Part shown: positions 18,733-27,807 of the stretch, piece after piece | Layout of the letters: every line of letters starts with the position of its first letter | How positions within the stretch are numbered: position 1 is the stretch's first letter | Origin: Chaetoceros tenuissimus | Lineage: Eukaryota; Bacillariophyta; Thalassiosirophyceae; Chaetocerotales; Chaetocerotaceae | NCBI GenBank assembly: GCA_021927905.1 | Contig: BLLK01000069.1 | Coordinates: 2,728,001-2,792,000, forward strand | Direction: 5' to 3' | Length of the DNA stretch: 64,000 bases | The notes under the pieces: generated by a model | What the model was told of the DNA's origin: nothing | Databases searched by the model: none | The model's input: the letters and a program-made list of their open reading frames with translations, nothing else | Position numbers and translations under genes: made by a program

Positions 18733-19430
18733 CTTTTCATTCACTATTAAAAAAACTCAACCGATTGAAAATACAAGAAACAGCATCCAATATCGTTTGC
18801 ATGATGACCTCAAAACGGTGATGATTGCAAAAGATACGGAAACTGGTTTGAACACAAAATTGACACTATGCAACTAAGCAAGATGACTTGCTTCAACCTG
18901 GGCGTCGCTATGAGCCCTAAAACACACAAGTTGCTGACTCTACTTCATTAAACATGGAATGATGCATTCACGCATTTACAGCATAGACTATGGAGTAATG
19001 AAGTCCTATGGATAAGACTAGTGAATGAAGGATGTGATTTGTGGCTGTGGTTGTGATCAAGTTCGTGTTATCTATCCCCGATGGCTAAGGAGAACAATGA
19101 TGACAAAGACAACTAGAATTTTGTTCAAGAGGAAAGAACAATTTTTGAGAAAGGAACATTGTTCAACAGCTTGTGAGAGTTAATAGGCCGTACTTTCATT
19201 ATACATTATCTATATCATGCAATGAAAGGATGACGTTTCAAATGAGCAGTTTCAATGCTTTTCACCAGAGTTTCGAGGGTCTCTGTGGGACCAGAAATAA
19301 TGAGACAAGTGATGCTACTCCAAGGAGTGTCGCTGAAAAAGATACTCTTCATATGTATCGTCTAGCTTTGCAAAATAGAAAGAAGTGGAGCAAGTCGATG
19401 CAAAATCAAGAAGCTTCAAATTATGGAGAG
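18733..19430. other. Spacer upstream of the integrase-repeat-like protein
   Basis: This 698-bp spacer contains several TGATGA strings (18801, 18818, 19096) with no matching box D and stem, so I call no further snoRNA. An open frame extends upstream from the chosen start to 19173 without recognisable content. Confidence 0.4.
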
Positions 19431-20033
19431 ATGGAAGCGATTGCACAAAGGAGAAATGCGAAAAGATATAGAAGTGTGTTTACTATGCCAGTAATCCTTG
19501 TCATTGCATTCTTTTGCATACTAAATGCAAATGGCGAGAGTATGGTAAAGGCGTTTTCAACGCAGGCATCTTTGCGATCATATTTATTCAAAATCTCATC
19601 CGTGTGCACCCATAGACAACCAATGACGTATCTGCAATTGGCGGAAGATGGTGAAGGAGAAGAAGATATTGAGAAAAGCGATGCCACAGATGAAGAGATC
19701 ATTCAAAATAATCAAGAAGAACCAATCATGCTAGAAGATTTGAACTGGAGAGTAAATAAGATGCGACTGGAAGAAGAAAACAAGAGACGGTTTCTGAAAT
19801 CAGGTCCAAGGCATCTTCCATACGAAGAGTGTAGGAAATGGGTTATAGCTTTCAATAGATGGGAGAATGAACAAGAATGGAGACAGTGGATCGAGGATGG
19901 TGAAAAGAGGAATAGCTATATTCCAAGTTATCCCGATGAATACTATGGTAAGCGAGGAGAGTGGATCAGTTGGGATCATTTTTTAGGAAAGGAGAATGAA
20001 CTTTCTCGTAATGAAGACGATGCCTTTCAATAG
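19431..20033 (+). CDS. Plastid-targeted protein with a phage-integrase-repeat-like domain
   Basis: A 200-residue protein from the ATG at 19431; the frame extends back to 19173, but this start gives a signal peptide that ends VKAF, the plastid junction. The C-terminal 65 residues read LPYEECRKWVIAFNRW ... EWRQWIEDGEKR ... IPSYPDEYY ... GEWISWDHFLG. This pattern (LPF-EAR ... W ... G ... IP-P-YY ... W-SW-FLG) is shared by the short repeat first noted in algal virus and phage integrase-like proteins and is common in algal genomes. Its biochemical role is not established. The middle is acidic and disordered. Confidence 0.65.
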   Translation: MEAIAQRRNAKRYRSVFTMPVILVIAFFCILNANGESMVKAFSTQASLRSYLFKISSVCTHRQPMTYLQLAEDGEGEEDIEKSDATDEEIIQNNQEEPIMLEDLNWRVNKMRLEEENKRRFLKSGPRHLPYEECRKWVIAFNRWENEQEWRQWIEDGEKRNSYIPSYPDEYYGKRGEWISWDHFLGKENELSRNEDDAFQ

Positions 20034-20143
20034 AAGTTATTAGAATTTGTAATATATGTACAAAGGTTACAACTTGACATTTATTCATATATTTTGGCTT
20101 CTGCAAACCCTGATATTTGTCCCTATACGCTTCCCGATTCCAA

Positions 20144-20625
20144 TCACTCTATTCCAAGCTCTGCCTTCTTTTTCTTCACACTCTTTCTGAGCTCTTCAAG
20201 TTCTTTTTGTTTCTGTTCAGTTTGTTCTCTCTTTTCAAACTTTGCTGGTTGATAGTATAATAAAACCAAATATCTTCCGCCCACATTAAATCCAGATAAA
20301 TGATCTACTGCAGCTTTCGCGTCATATATATCTTCATATACTACAAACGCAGTCCCTCTTGTATCTTTCCGATCACCCAACCGAATTTGATAGATTGCAC
20401 CATATTTTCCAAAAATTTCATAAAGCTCTTCAGAGGTAATTTTAAATGGTAAATTCCTCACGTATAATATGCGATTAACTTCTGGAGGAAGACGTGACTG
20501 TGATAGAGTGAAAGAATTGGTGTGAGATTATGACTTGGATGTGAAAATTAGAACGATTTGACACATATATTAGCTCCGTCAGTGCTACTTACATTTATTC
20601 CCTTGCGACTGCTGTACTCTCCCAT
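20144..20625 (-). CDS. SF3B6: Splicing factor SF3B6 (p14/SF3b14a), two exons
   Basis: Exon 1 (20625-20593) encodes 11 residues; exon 2 (20497-20144) encodes the rest, for 128 residues. The 95-nt intron is GT-AG and in phase. The joined N-terminus leads into [18 protein letters not shown], matching the human [17 protein letters not shown]. The RRM continues with [31 protein letters not shown] and [19 protein letters not shown]3B6 is the U2 snRNP/SF3b subunit that contacts the branch-point adenosine and SF3B1. The length matches the family. Confidence 0.95.
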
Positions 20626-21103
20626 GCTATTTCGAAAATTATAGAATAGATATATCAACTGATGTGCTGCTTCTATTTCAATAGTAGTCTTGTAGATAGT
20701 TCGGCCACTCGAAGAATCAGCAGTAAAACAAGTTAGCACACGGAAGCACTCCCTTTTGTGCAAATAGGCAAAGGCGTCATAGTAATGTAGCTAGGCGTAT
20801 TTAATTGGCAACAACTCAATGACACGGAAAGAACAACGATGAGCCACTCACCAATCAATGACATAGAGAAAAACTGCACAAAACAAACATCAGCAGAATT
20901 CCAATTGAATACGAGTATCTATTTCTATTATTGATAACAAAAGCAGAGGAAGCCCAGTATTTTCAATCATCTCATACCAGACTGTCCACAAGGAGATAGG
21001 GGCATAGTGTGCAAGTTACCTGTAACTACGTTGGTCAATTTTATTGGTGGAAATTCTTTGAACCTGCTATACATGATGACAAAGTAACTTCTTGCAAAGA
21101 AAC
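20626..21103. other. Divergent spacer, nothing recognised
   Basis: Head-to-head spacer of about 480 bp between SF3B6 and the four-repeat plastid protein. I see no motif or RNA gene. Confidence 0.45.
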
Positions 21104-22537
21104 ATGTATTCTAGAATGTGCCGAATTAAAAATATTCATAGTTTGTTGATGCTTATAGCATTGATTGGTGTTATGGAAGTCAATGGTCTCTTGTTACCGA
21201 CCCAATTATGGACGACGCAAAGATACTTTCAATATAATTCGAATAGAAGAACAAAATCTTGTACAGATATATCTTTTACGATGATGTCCAATAATAATAA
21301 CGCCAGGAATAAGGAAAGTGATATATCTTCGAAGTTACTAGAAATAGAAGGGAATTTATGTCGAAAGCCAAAACAAGTGAGGAGAAAATTTAGTAGGCCA
21401 AGGAGGCCGTCTGCTTATTGGCAAGAAATTGAGAATATAGATTCTGAGTTACGATCTTTCTGGGAATCGATTGGAATAGATGTGAATGATGAATCTCCTC
21501 TTGCTATTCCTAATGAAGCACTATTGAACCATTTTGATAGGCACGATTTACGATATGCTATTGCTAACTTTGGGGGGAGAGAATATGTAGCACAAAGACT
21601 AGGTGGAGCAGAGTTAATATCAGGAAAATGGAATGAAGCTTGCAGGCATCCATACATAGAAGCCCTATTGAGCCCAGACAATCCAGCAGGAAAGGGATTA
21701 TCAAAATCTGTACCTCCAATAGCGCCACATGTCAAACGTGCATTGGCAAGAATAGCTGAGCAAAATGGTAAAAATAGTGATTTGCATCAATTAAGATATA
21801 GACAAGGAGAAAGATGGGCACATCAAGTAACTCGAAAGCCAAGGGGCTATTGGAGCGAAGAAAAGGTTTTGGAAGAGTTATACGAATATCTAAAAATGAG
21901 AAAAGCTGATACACATCGACCTTCCGTGTGGATGCCCAAAGGAAGTGAGATATCAAATGAAGGAAGAGATGATTTGAGACAAGCAATGATACGATACGGA
22001 GGCTTGGATCACTTCACGAAGATTGCTAAGCTGATTCCGTACGATGAATGGCGGTACTTTGAGTCTCATCTTGAACTATTTGTAGAATTAGAAAAGTATT
22101 TACTTGAATATGAAAATGGCAACGAAGATTTCTTCCCAAAGTTGTCTGATATTAAGGGAAATGGCTACGATAGCCTCCATTTTCTGATCATGGAATATGG
22201 GGGACGCAAGCTAATAGCTACAAAGTTGGATATGAACTATCAATCTCAAACAAAAAACCAAGTCATGCAAGGACTTTCATTGGGAAGATTTAGTTTGAGT
22301 TTCGCAATAAGGCTGATGTATTACATACGAAATAATTTGCTGAAAACTGATACTTTGAAAGTTCCGAAAATTAGGATGCCTACCACACAAGAACTGATCC
22401 AAGATGGTGAAGAAAAACTTGCAAAGGAGGTCATTAAGTATGGTGGACATGAATCAATAGCTCGGCGATTGAATTTGAGCTTTGATGCTGAGGAAGCAAG
22501 AAGGGACGCCATAAGAAGTAATGAAAGTCAGTCCTGA
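21104..22537 (+). CDS. Putative plastid protein with four YGG-type repeats
   Basis: A 477-residue protein starting at the ATG at 21104. The N-terminus is a signal peptide (LLMLIALIGVMEVNG) followed by a Ser/Arg/Asn-rich presequence, suggesting the plastid, although the usual F at the junction is L. Four repeats of roughly 70 residues follow. Each has an aromatic start (SAYW, GYW, WRYF), a helix, a short loop with MP or IP, then DLRxAIxxxGGxxxxAxxL: IANFGGREYVAQRL, MIRYGGLDHFTKIA, IMEYGGRKLIATKL and VIKYGGHESIARRL. Similar repeats occur in some plant and algal plastid proteins, but I do not recognise a named family. Function is unknown. Confidence 0.7.
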   Translation: MYSRMCRIKNIHSLLMLIALIGVMEVNGLLLPTQLWTTQRYFQYNSNRRTKSCTDISFTMMSNNNNARNKESDISSKLLEIEGNLCRKPKQVRRKFSRPRRPSAYWQEIENIDSELRSFWESIGIDVNDESPLAIPNEALLNHFDRHDLRYAIANFGGREYVAQRLGGAELISGKWNEACRHPYIEALLSPDNPAGKGLSKSVPPIAPHVKRALARIAEQNGKNSDLHQLRYRQGERWAHQVTRKPRGYWSEEKVLEELYEYLKMRKADTHRPSVWMPKGSEISNEGRDDLRQAMIRYGGLDHFTKIAKLIPYDEWRYFESHLELFVELEKYLLEYENGNEDFFPKLSDIKGNGYDSLHFLIMEYGGRKLIATKLDMNYQSQTKNQVMQGLSLGRFSLSFAIRLMYYIRNNLLKTDTLKVPKIRMPTTQELIQDGEEKLAKEVIKYGGHESIARRLNLSFDAEEARRDAIRSNESQS

Positions 22538-22930
22538 TGGATCTGTGAGCTATATGAGTAGCGCCGAAGGCTTGAACAGAGAGTGGTAACACATTAAAGT
22601 AAACTTCATGCTTCCAATCGACTCTCTATTCGTAACGTAAAATTATCCGAATTGATTGTAATAAGTAGTAGCTAATTTAGTGCGGAATGACACTGTTTAA
22701 ATTTTGACAGTATATAAATGACGCCAACACGTTCTATCGGCAATCGGCATCACAAAATCTCTATTACAAAATGGCTTTTATGGCTAATGGTGTGTGGTCT
22801 GTAGGGCGAGAGAGCACAATTAAACAATAACTTCCATCTTCTTCTTTCTTTCATATAGGTTTGCGAGTATTTAGGCAACAAATAAGTGATTCCTCTCCTC
22901 GATTGACAGCATTGACGTCATTTGAACCAA
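22538..22930. other. Upstream region of the methyltransferase gene
   Basis: This spacer contains TATATAAAT at about 22711 and a CRE palindrome, TGACGTCA, at 22913-22920, eleven bases before the ATG and so probably in the 5' UTR. A short upstream ATG frame begins near 22770. Confidence 0.4.
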
Positions 22931-24163
22931 ATGTTGACGGCTTGGCTCATAACAACATACATTTGTATTAGCTCTGCTTTTTTTGTACACTATAGAGAAG
23001 GAGTGCGAAGCAGTACTTCATCTTTGCAAGCGCACACAAGAAGTGCAGGAGAATGGCATGTATGGAAAGCAGTGGACGAATTGAGTGCAAATGGATTATC
23101 ATCTGTTCAAGAAGAAACTATGAAAACAGAAATTCTTGATTCTCTGATTGCAGATACCATTCAATTTTTAGAATCCTTGGGAAATGAATATGCAGGTGAA
23201 AAGGAATGGAGCAGCTTACTTAACAAAGCAAATATCCTTCATGAAGTGGAGGAAAGTATAGTAGCTCTTAGTTTTGTAGTAGAACACCTCAATTCCATGG
23301 ACAGCAAAAGACCTATTACTTTGGTTGATGTTTGTGCTGGTAAAGGGATTTTATCGATGCTGGCATCATACGTTTTCAGACAAGAGGACAGACTTAAGAA
23401 AATTATCATGCTTGATAAAGCGAGTATGAATTGGCATCATATAGCAATGCTGAATGAAAATGCATCAAAGGATACGAGAAAAGTGATTACGTCTTGGTCA
23501 AATTGCAATTTGCACGAAATAGACGATATCATAATACAACTTGAATCTTTAGAAAATGTTGTATTAGTTGGTATTCATCTCTGCAAAAACCTGTCGCCAA
23601 CATTTCTTGGAATAACAAATTTATTAGGACAAAAATGCAGCCTAAGTGTTCTGGCACCATGTTGTCTCCCTCGAACTGTTACACAATCTAAACAGAAATG
23701 GACGAACTTCGAAAAGTCCTCGTTTATATCAGTAAGGCAGTTCGAATCATTAAATCAACGAACATCACGATTAGAAGCAAAGAGGAAAAGGAAGCTTGCA
23801 AACTCTCGAAGGCCACCTAAGGTGATGAGCGATCTGGTTGCAGGAGACATTATGAGTAGTAATACCCAATCTGAACTATCACCGTGTTGGAAGTGTGGAG
23901 AATACGGGCATCGAAAAGTAGATTGTCCTTCAACGCAAACAACTTCCAAACCTAAAATAATTGCGCACCCTTCCATGGATCTGGATGTTACACATGTTTT
24001 GAGTGAAGAGAACCCTTTCAAATCATACTGTGAAATCTTGGCAACTTCGATAAGTGACGAAAAAGATGTCAAAATTGTAGATAGCAAGCTGGTGAACCCA
24101 AACGGAAAGCAGCATGGCAATTGGAATGGTATGCGAAAGTCGATTTTCATCACTGCTAAATAA
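22931..24163 (+). CDS. Methyltransferase (TRM13/METTL25-like fold) with a CCHC zinc knuckle
   Basis: A 410-residue protein from the ATG at 22931. The first 17 residues are a signal peptide ending SSAF, so plastid import is plausible. The SAM-binding motif I is VDVCAGKGILSMLA (about 135-148). Later come VGIHLCKNLSPTFL and LSVLAPCCLPR. The HLC ... CC arrangement is typical of the Methyltransf_32 group (TRM13, METTL25, RRNAD1). A CWKCGEYGHRKVDC zinc knuckle (about residue 320) is likely to bind RNA. The substrate is unknown; an RNA target is inferred. It converges with ALG2, leaving only 25 bp between stop codons. Confidence 0.7.
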   Translation: MLTAWLITTYICISSAFFVHYREGVRSSTSSLQAHTRSAGEWHVWKAVDELSANGLSSVQEETMKTEILDSLIADTIQFLESLGNEYAGEKEWSSLLNKANILHEVEESIVALSFVVEHLNSMDSKRPITLVDVCAGKGILSMLASYVFRQEDRLKKIIMLDKASMNWHHIAMLNENASKDTRKVITSWSNCNLHEIDDIIIQLESLENVVLVGIHLCKNLSPTFLGITNLLGQKCSLSVLAPCCLPRTVTQSKQKWTNFEKSSFISVRQFESLNQRTSRLEAKRKRKLANSRRPPKVMSDLVAGDIMSSNTQSELSPCWKCGEYGHRKVDCPSTQTTSKPKIIAHPSMDLDVTHVLSEENPFKSYCEILATSISDEKDVKIVDSKLVNPNGKQHGNWNGMRKSIFITAK

Positions 24164-24188
24164 TAATTAAAAGTCATTATGAAAGAAT

Positions 24189-25697
24189 CTAATCAAATCT
24201 GTAAAGTTGTTTCCATTCTTTTGATGATCCAGCCAAAATATACCTTGCAGTGTACCATGCCACCAGAATCAGTATGTAAGCAAAAACCTTCGTGAGCCTT
24301 TTATCAGTATTTGATTGACGGTGAATACCCTTAGGTATTGCTTCTTCACACAATATTCTTTTCCAATCTTTTCGAAAAGGACCGAGACCAAACTTTTCCT
24401 TGACGTGTTCATGACCCCTTTGACCCATGGCAATAGCTTTATCTGTATCTCTCAGTAATTCTTGAATTGCAGATGCTAGTGATTGGTAGTCTTCGCTATC
24501 TTTTTGGTCGACCAGAATACCGGTTTCTCCATCAATAATTGTTTCTTTGGGTCCTCCACTTTTGATTGCGATAGTTGCACTGCCAGCATACATTGCCTCC
24601 AGTGGGACTATACCAAAGTGTTCTCTGTATGGTGTGTATACTACACATATTGCAGATTGTAATAATACAGCACGTTCTTCATCGCTCACTGAAGGCCTAA
24701 ACTTGGTGTTTGACGATATTCCCAGGGATTTCGCCAAAGTTTTCAGTTCTTCCAGGTATTCAAGATTTTCGACATTCCTATGGTCATATCCTCCAGCAAT
24801 CACAAGTGGTGGAAGAGCACCTATGTCTTTCTTATCATCGTTTGTGTAATCCTTGTGTATTATCGCGTATGCATGCAGGAGCAATTCTATATTCTTTTTT
24901 CTTTCAAATCTATTCAAACTAACAATAGGCATTTGTGCATCACTTGAAGATGATTGAGATGCCTTTGATGCCAACAATCTTTTCAAGTTGAAATCAGGTT
25001 CGATAAATCTATCCAAATCAATAGCTGGATACAAAACTTGCATCCTACTTGTCAATGATTGTAAGGAAGGAAAAGCTTTCAGAACCTCTTCTCTTGTAAA
25101 TTTACTATTGAAGCAAATAACATCAGAATATGACATGGTTGTCTCTTCTATATAGTCCAACATTTTTCGATATACAGACCGAAATAATGATTTCACATTT
25201 GTACTAGATTGTGATGTTTCGCCATTGACAGTGTCTCGCGTCAAAAGTTTATCAGGAAAGTGACAATAATATATTACACTTTTACTGCCATGAACTAAAT
25301 AGGGAATGGATGATGGTAGAACGTCAATCACAAAAACATCTGCATCTGGATACATTCTTTTTGCTTTATAGGTAAGATACATCATTCTAATTGTACTACA
25401 AAAGGCAGTACCCTTTCCCAGTACGTTGACGGGTAAAAATTGCCCAACCAAGTGAACTTTTGATGCCAAGATTCCCTCTGTAGGATTGGATCCACTAGCC
25501 TTTCGTACTGCGTCAAAACAATGACTTTGATCGCAATGAGTAGTGAAGATTGAAACATCGCCGTTCAAAGGTTCTCCTATCGAAGCTAAAGCCAAGTTTA
25601 GCATTAATTGTTCTGCTCCGCCAATCCCCAAGTCTAGATGAATCAAGACTATATGAAGAGGCTTTGTTTTGGTCGTTTGATCTGTCATGTTGCTCAT
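24189..25697 (-). CDS. ALG2: ALG2 alpha-1,3/1,6-mannosyltransferase
   Basis: A 502-residue GT4 glycosyltransferase that adds the second and third mannose to the dolichol-linked N-glycan precursor on the cytosolic face of the ER. It starts with HIVLIHLDLGIGGAEQLMLN, the nucleotide-sugar donor loop. CHFPDKLL, YPAIDLDRF, SLNRFERKKNIELLLHA, YTPYREHFGIVPLEAM and the EX7E-type segment ending SGGPKETI are all family landmarks. A C-terminal hydrophobic anchor (VFAYILILVAWYTARYIL) is present, as in other ALG2 proteins. Length and order are normal. No intron is needed. Confidence 0.95.
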   Translation of the reverse strand: MSNMTDQTTKTKPLHIVLIHLDLGIGGAEQLMLNLALASIGEPLNGDVSIFTTHCDQSHCFDAVRKASGSNPTEGILASKVHLVGQFLPVNVLGKGTAFCSTIRMMYLTYKAKRMYPDADVFVIDVLPSSIPYLVHGSKSVIYYCHFPDKLLTRDTVNGETSQSSTNVKSLFRSVYRKMLDYIEETTMSYSDVICFNSKFTREEVLKAFPSLQSLTSRMQVLYPAIDLDRFIEPDFNLKRLLASKASQSSSSDAQMPIVSLNRFERKKNIELLLHAYAIIHKDYTNDDKKDIGALPPLVIAGGYDHRNVENLEYLEELKTLAKSLGISSNTKFRPSVSDEERAVLLQSAICVVYTPYREHFGIVPLEAMYAGSATIAIKSGGPKETIIDGETGILVDQKDSEDYQSLASAIQELLRDTDKAIAMGQRGHEHVKEKFGLGPFRKDWKRILCEEAIPKGIHRQSNTDKRLTKVFAYILILVAWYTARYILAGSSKEWKQLYRFD

Positions 25698-25995
25698 TTA
25701 TAGTCGCGTGAAGTAACAATCAATTAGATACAATCAACAATCATTCAATAATGAAATATATAGTGTTTTTGACACAAAAAGCAAAAATGGCAAAAAAAGG
25801 AAGGAAAAATGAGCCAGAAAAAAAGAAACATTTTTTCTGGCTAGGTGATGTGCCATACAATAGTCGTGTGTTGACTGGTCTTGAAATATTCAAAGTCTAA
25901 ACTTAGGTTTAAAATTTCTTCAATTTTTCGACTCGGGGAATAAAGAGTTGACTCATTTTGCATTTGAAGCAGCATGGATAGTTCTCATATTCATC
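25698..25995. other. Spacer between ALG2 and the transporter
   Basis: About 300 bp of AT-rich sequence. An imperfect inverted pair (GCCAGAAAAAAAG at about 25811 and TTTTTTTCTGGCT at about 25832) forms a hairpin. I see no gene. Confidence 0.4.
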
Positions 25996-27407
25996 CTATA
26001 TAATTTCACGCTCGATGATAAGAGGGTTTCTACTCGAATTTTCTCCTGAACCTGAACTGTTTTCACTGTCTTGTCTCAATATCTGGTCATCACTTTCTGA
26101 TGTTGCATTGACCAGCATTTTTACACCAATCATCAAAACAATCAGCCCTAATGGATACATGATCCAGTTCCATACACCCTCCAAGTTACTGAATGTATTG
26201 TAATGCATCGCGGACATTATCGAAGCAGATATAACAAAAGAACCGACAAACATTGCAGATGAAAACGTAGCATCGTATCGTTTCATACATGCAGTCAAAA
26301 ATAATAGCCCACCAAAAGATGATAAGATAGCAAAAAATGCGAATATATAAAGCAGAATAGGGAATGATTCTCCAGATTCATTTGAAGCCTTGATAATAGT
26401 CAAACTGTCTTTCAAAAAGTTTTGAAAACCAGTGATTGACCCACCGCTAACACCCCACGCGAATCTTTTCAGCGTTGGATTAGGTCTTTTGATCATTATG
26501 TAAGTCAACCCAAATGTCCAGGCAAACATCATGACGAAATAGAATTGAAAAAGTGGTGCTTGATAGGAAGATACTCTGCAAGATTTATTGTAAAATATCA
26601 AATTGTTAGAATTCCAATTCAATAGATGCCTTAAACGAAAACTTTGATGAAAAATTTCATAGACATATACTTACACATCTTGAACTGTCATACCTTCGTC
26701 ATTAGTATGATCACCGAATATGGCAACTAGAACTTCGCCAAAGATAATTAAATACGCAGCCAATACTTGATACCTAGTTGGTTTTTCACCAATCATTGAT
26801 TCACTGAAAAGAACAATCCAGACGAGAGTAAGTCCACTGAATGGTGCTAGAATACTTGGGCTCGCATAATTCATGGCCAACACGCAAAACAGTGGATTTA
26901 AAAAAGTCCTAGTGCAATGATGTTAGTTTGAAAACTGCATCGACAAAAACATTTGTAACTTGATATCACTTACATGCCAAACATGCCACTCAATCGAAGA
27001 AATATTGCCAGTCTATTTGACTTTGTACTAATACAAGGACTTTCGTTTTGTGCTTCTGCTGGTCTCTCCCTTCCTTCATTCCTTTCATCATGATCTAGTT
27101 CTGCATTTTCGAGAGACAGGGGACTTGTCTCTTGATCACCGTCACCAGAAGAATCGCTGTCCTGACTTGATGAATCCTCTCTTCTTCTTCGAATTCGTTC
27201 TGGACTTTCGTATGATCCAGAAGTTTCAACATTGTTCTCATCATGATTGTCACGAAATGTGCTGTCGTTTATCTCAATCTCTTGTGAATCATCTCCCTGG
27301 ACCATTAACCAACTTTTCCTGATGCATAGCTTCGACGCTCCACCAATAATGGATGCCAAGACAGAATACCCTATTCCATATGCCCAGTCAGACGCTGTAA
27401 CTGACAT
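25996..27407 (-). CDS. DMT-superfamily (NIPA-like) membrane transporter, three exons
   Basis: Exons 27407-26974, 26908-26675 and 26575-25996 join in phase, giving 415 residues; introns of 65 and 99 nt are GT-AG. The protein has about nine hydrophobic segments in the pattern of the drug/metabolite transporter superfamily, close to NIPA magnesium transporters. Examples are SVLASIIGGASKLCI, MTFLNPLFCVLAMNYA (across junction 1), LAPFSGLTLVWIVLF and LAAYLIIFGEVLVAIFG. A long acidic, Ser/Arg-rich cytosolic loop (residues about 40-125) separates the first helix from the rest, and the tail is polar. The substrate is unknown; NIPA members move magnesium. Confidence 0.75.
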
Positions 27408-27807
27408 ATTGCAAATTTATATTTGTTTCATCTATTGATCTGTGATTAGATGCAAGATGGAATCTTTCAATACGAATGCCTTCTGCTTGTGCTGACTTTG
27501 ATGAACGAATGCACCATCCATCTATCATCATTGTTTCAAAAAGATACCAAAAAGTACGTACGGCAAGAAAAAATAACCCCTTGTTAACCGTAAAAGGCCA
27601 GTTTGTCTGTTGACAATCACGAATCACGAATGCTGCCAATGCTTTTAGTGCGCTTTTTTTGGAAAGATGAGATGTGAGATGTATCAAAACGAAGTTTCAT
27701 CTGATGAAACTTGACAGATTGCAGAGCAAGTGATATTGAAAGAAATTGACTTGAAGTTTGAAAAGGATAAATCAAAGTACATTCACGGATTGCACATAAT
27801 TTATAAA
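27408..27807. other. Divergent promoter between the transporter and the TIR-MORN gene
   Basis: This 400-bp head-to-head spacer has a short inverted motif (CATCTGATGAAACTT region near 27700). There is no RNA gene or repeat. Confidence 0.4.

Noticed and set aside
18801-18937. A further C/D snoRNA from ATGATGA at 18801 to CTGA at 18934.
   Set aside because: The spacing of about 130 nt is long and the flanks cannot form a terminal stem.
19173-19430. Using the upstream start at 19173 for the integrase-repeat-like protein.
   Set aside because: It would bury the signal peptide and VKAF junction 110 residues inside the protein; the ATG at 19431 places them correctly.
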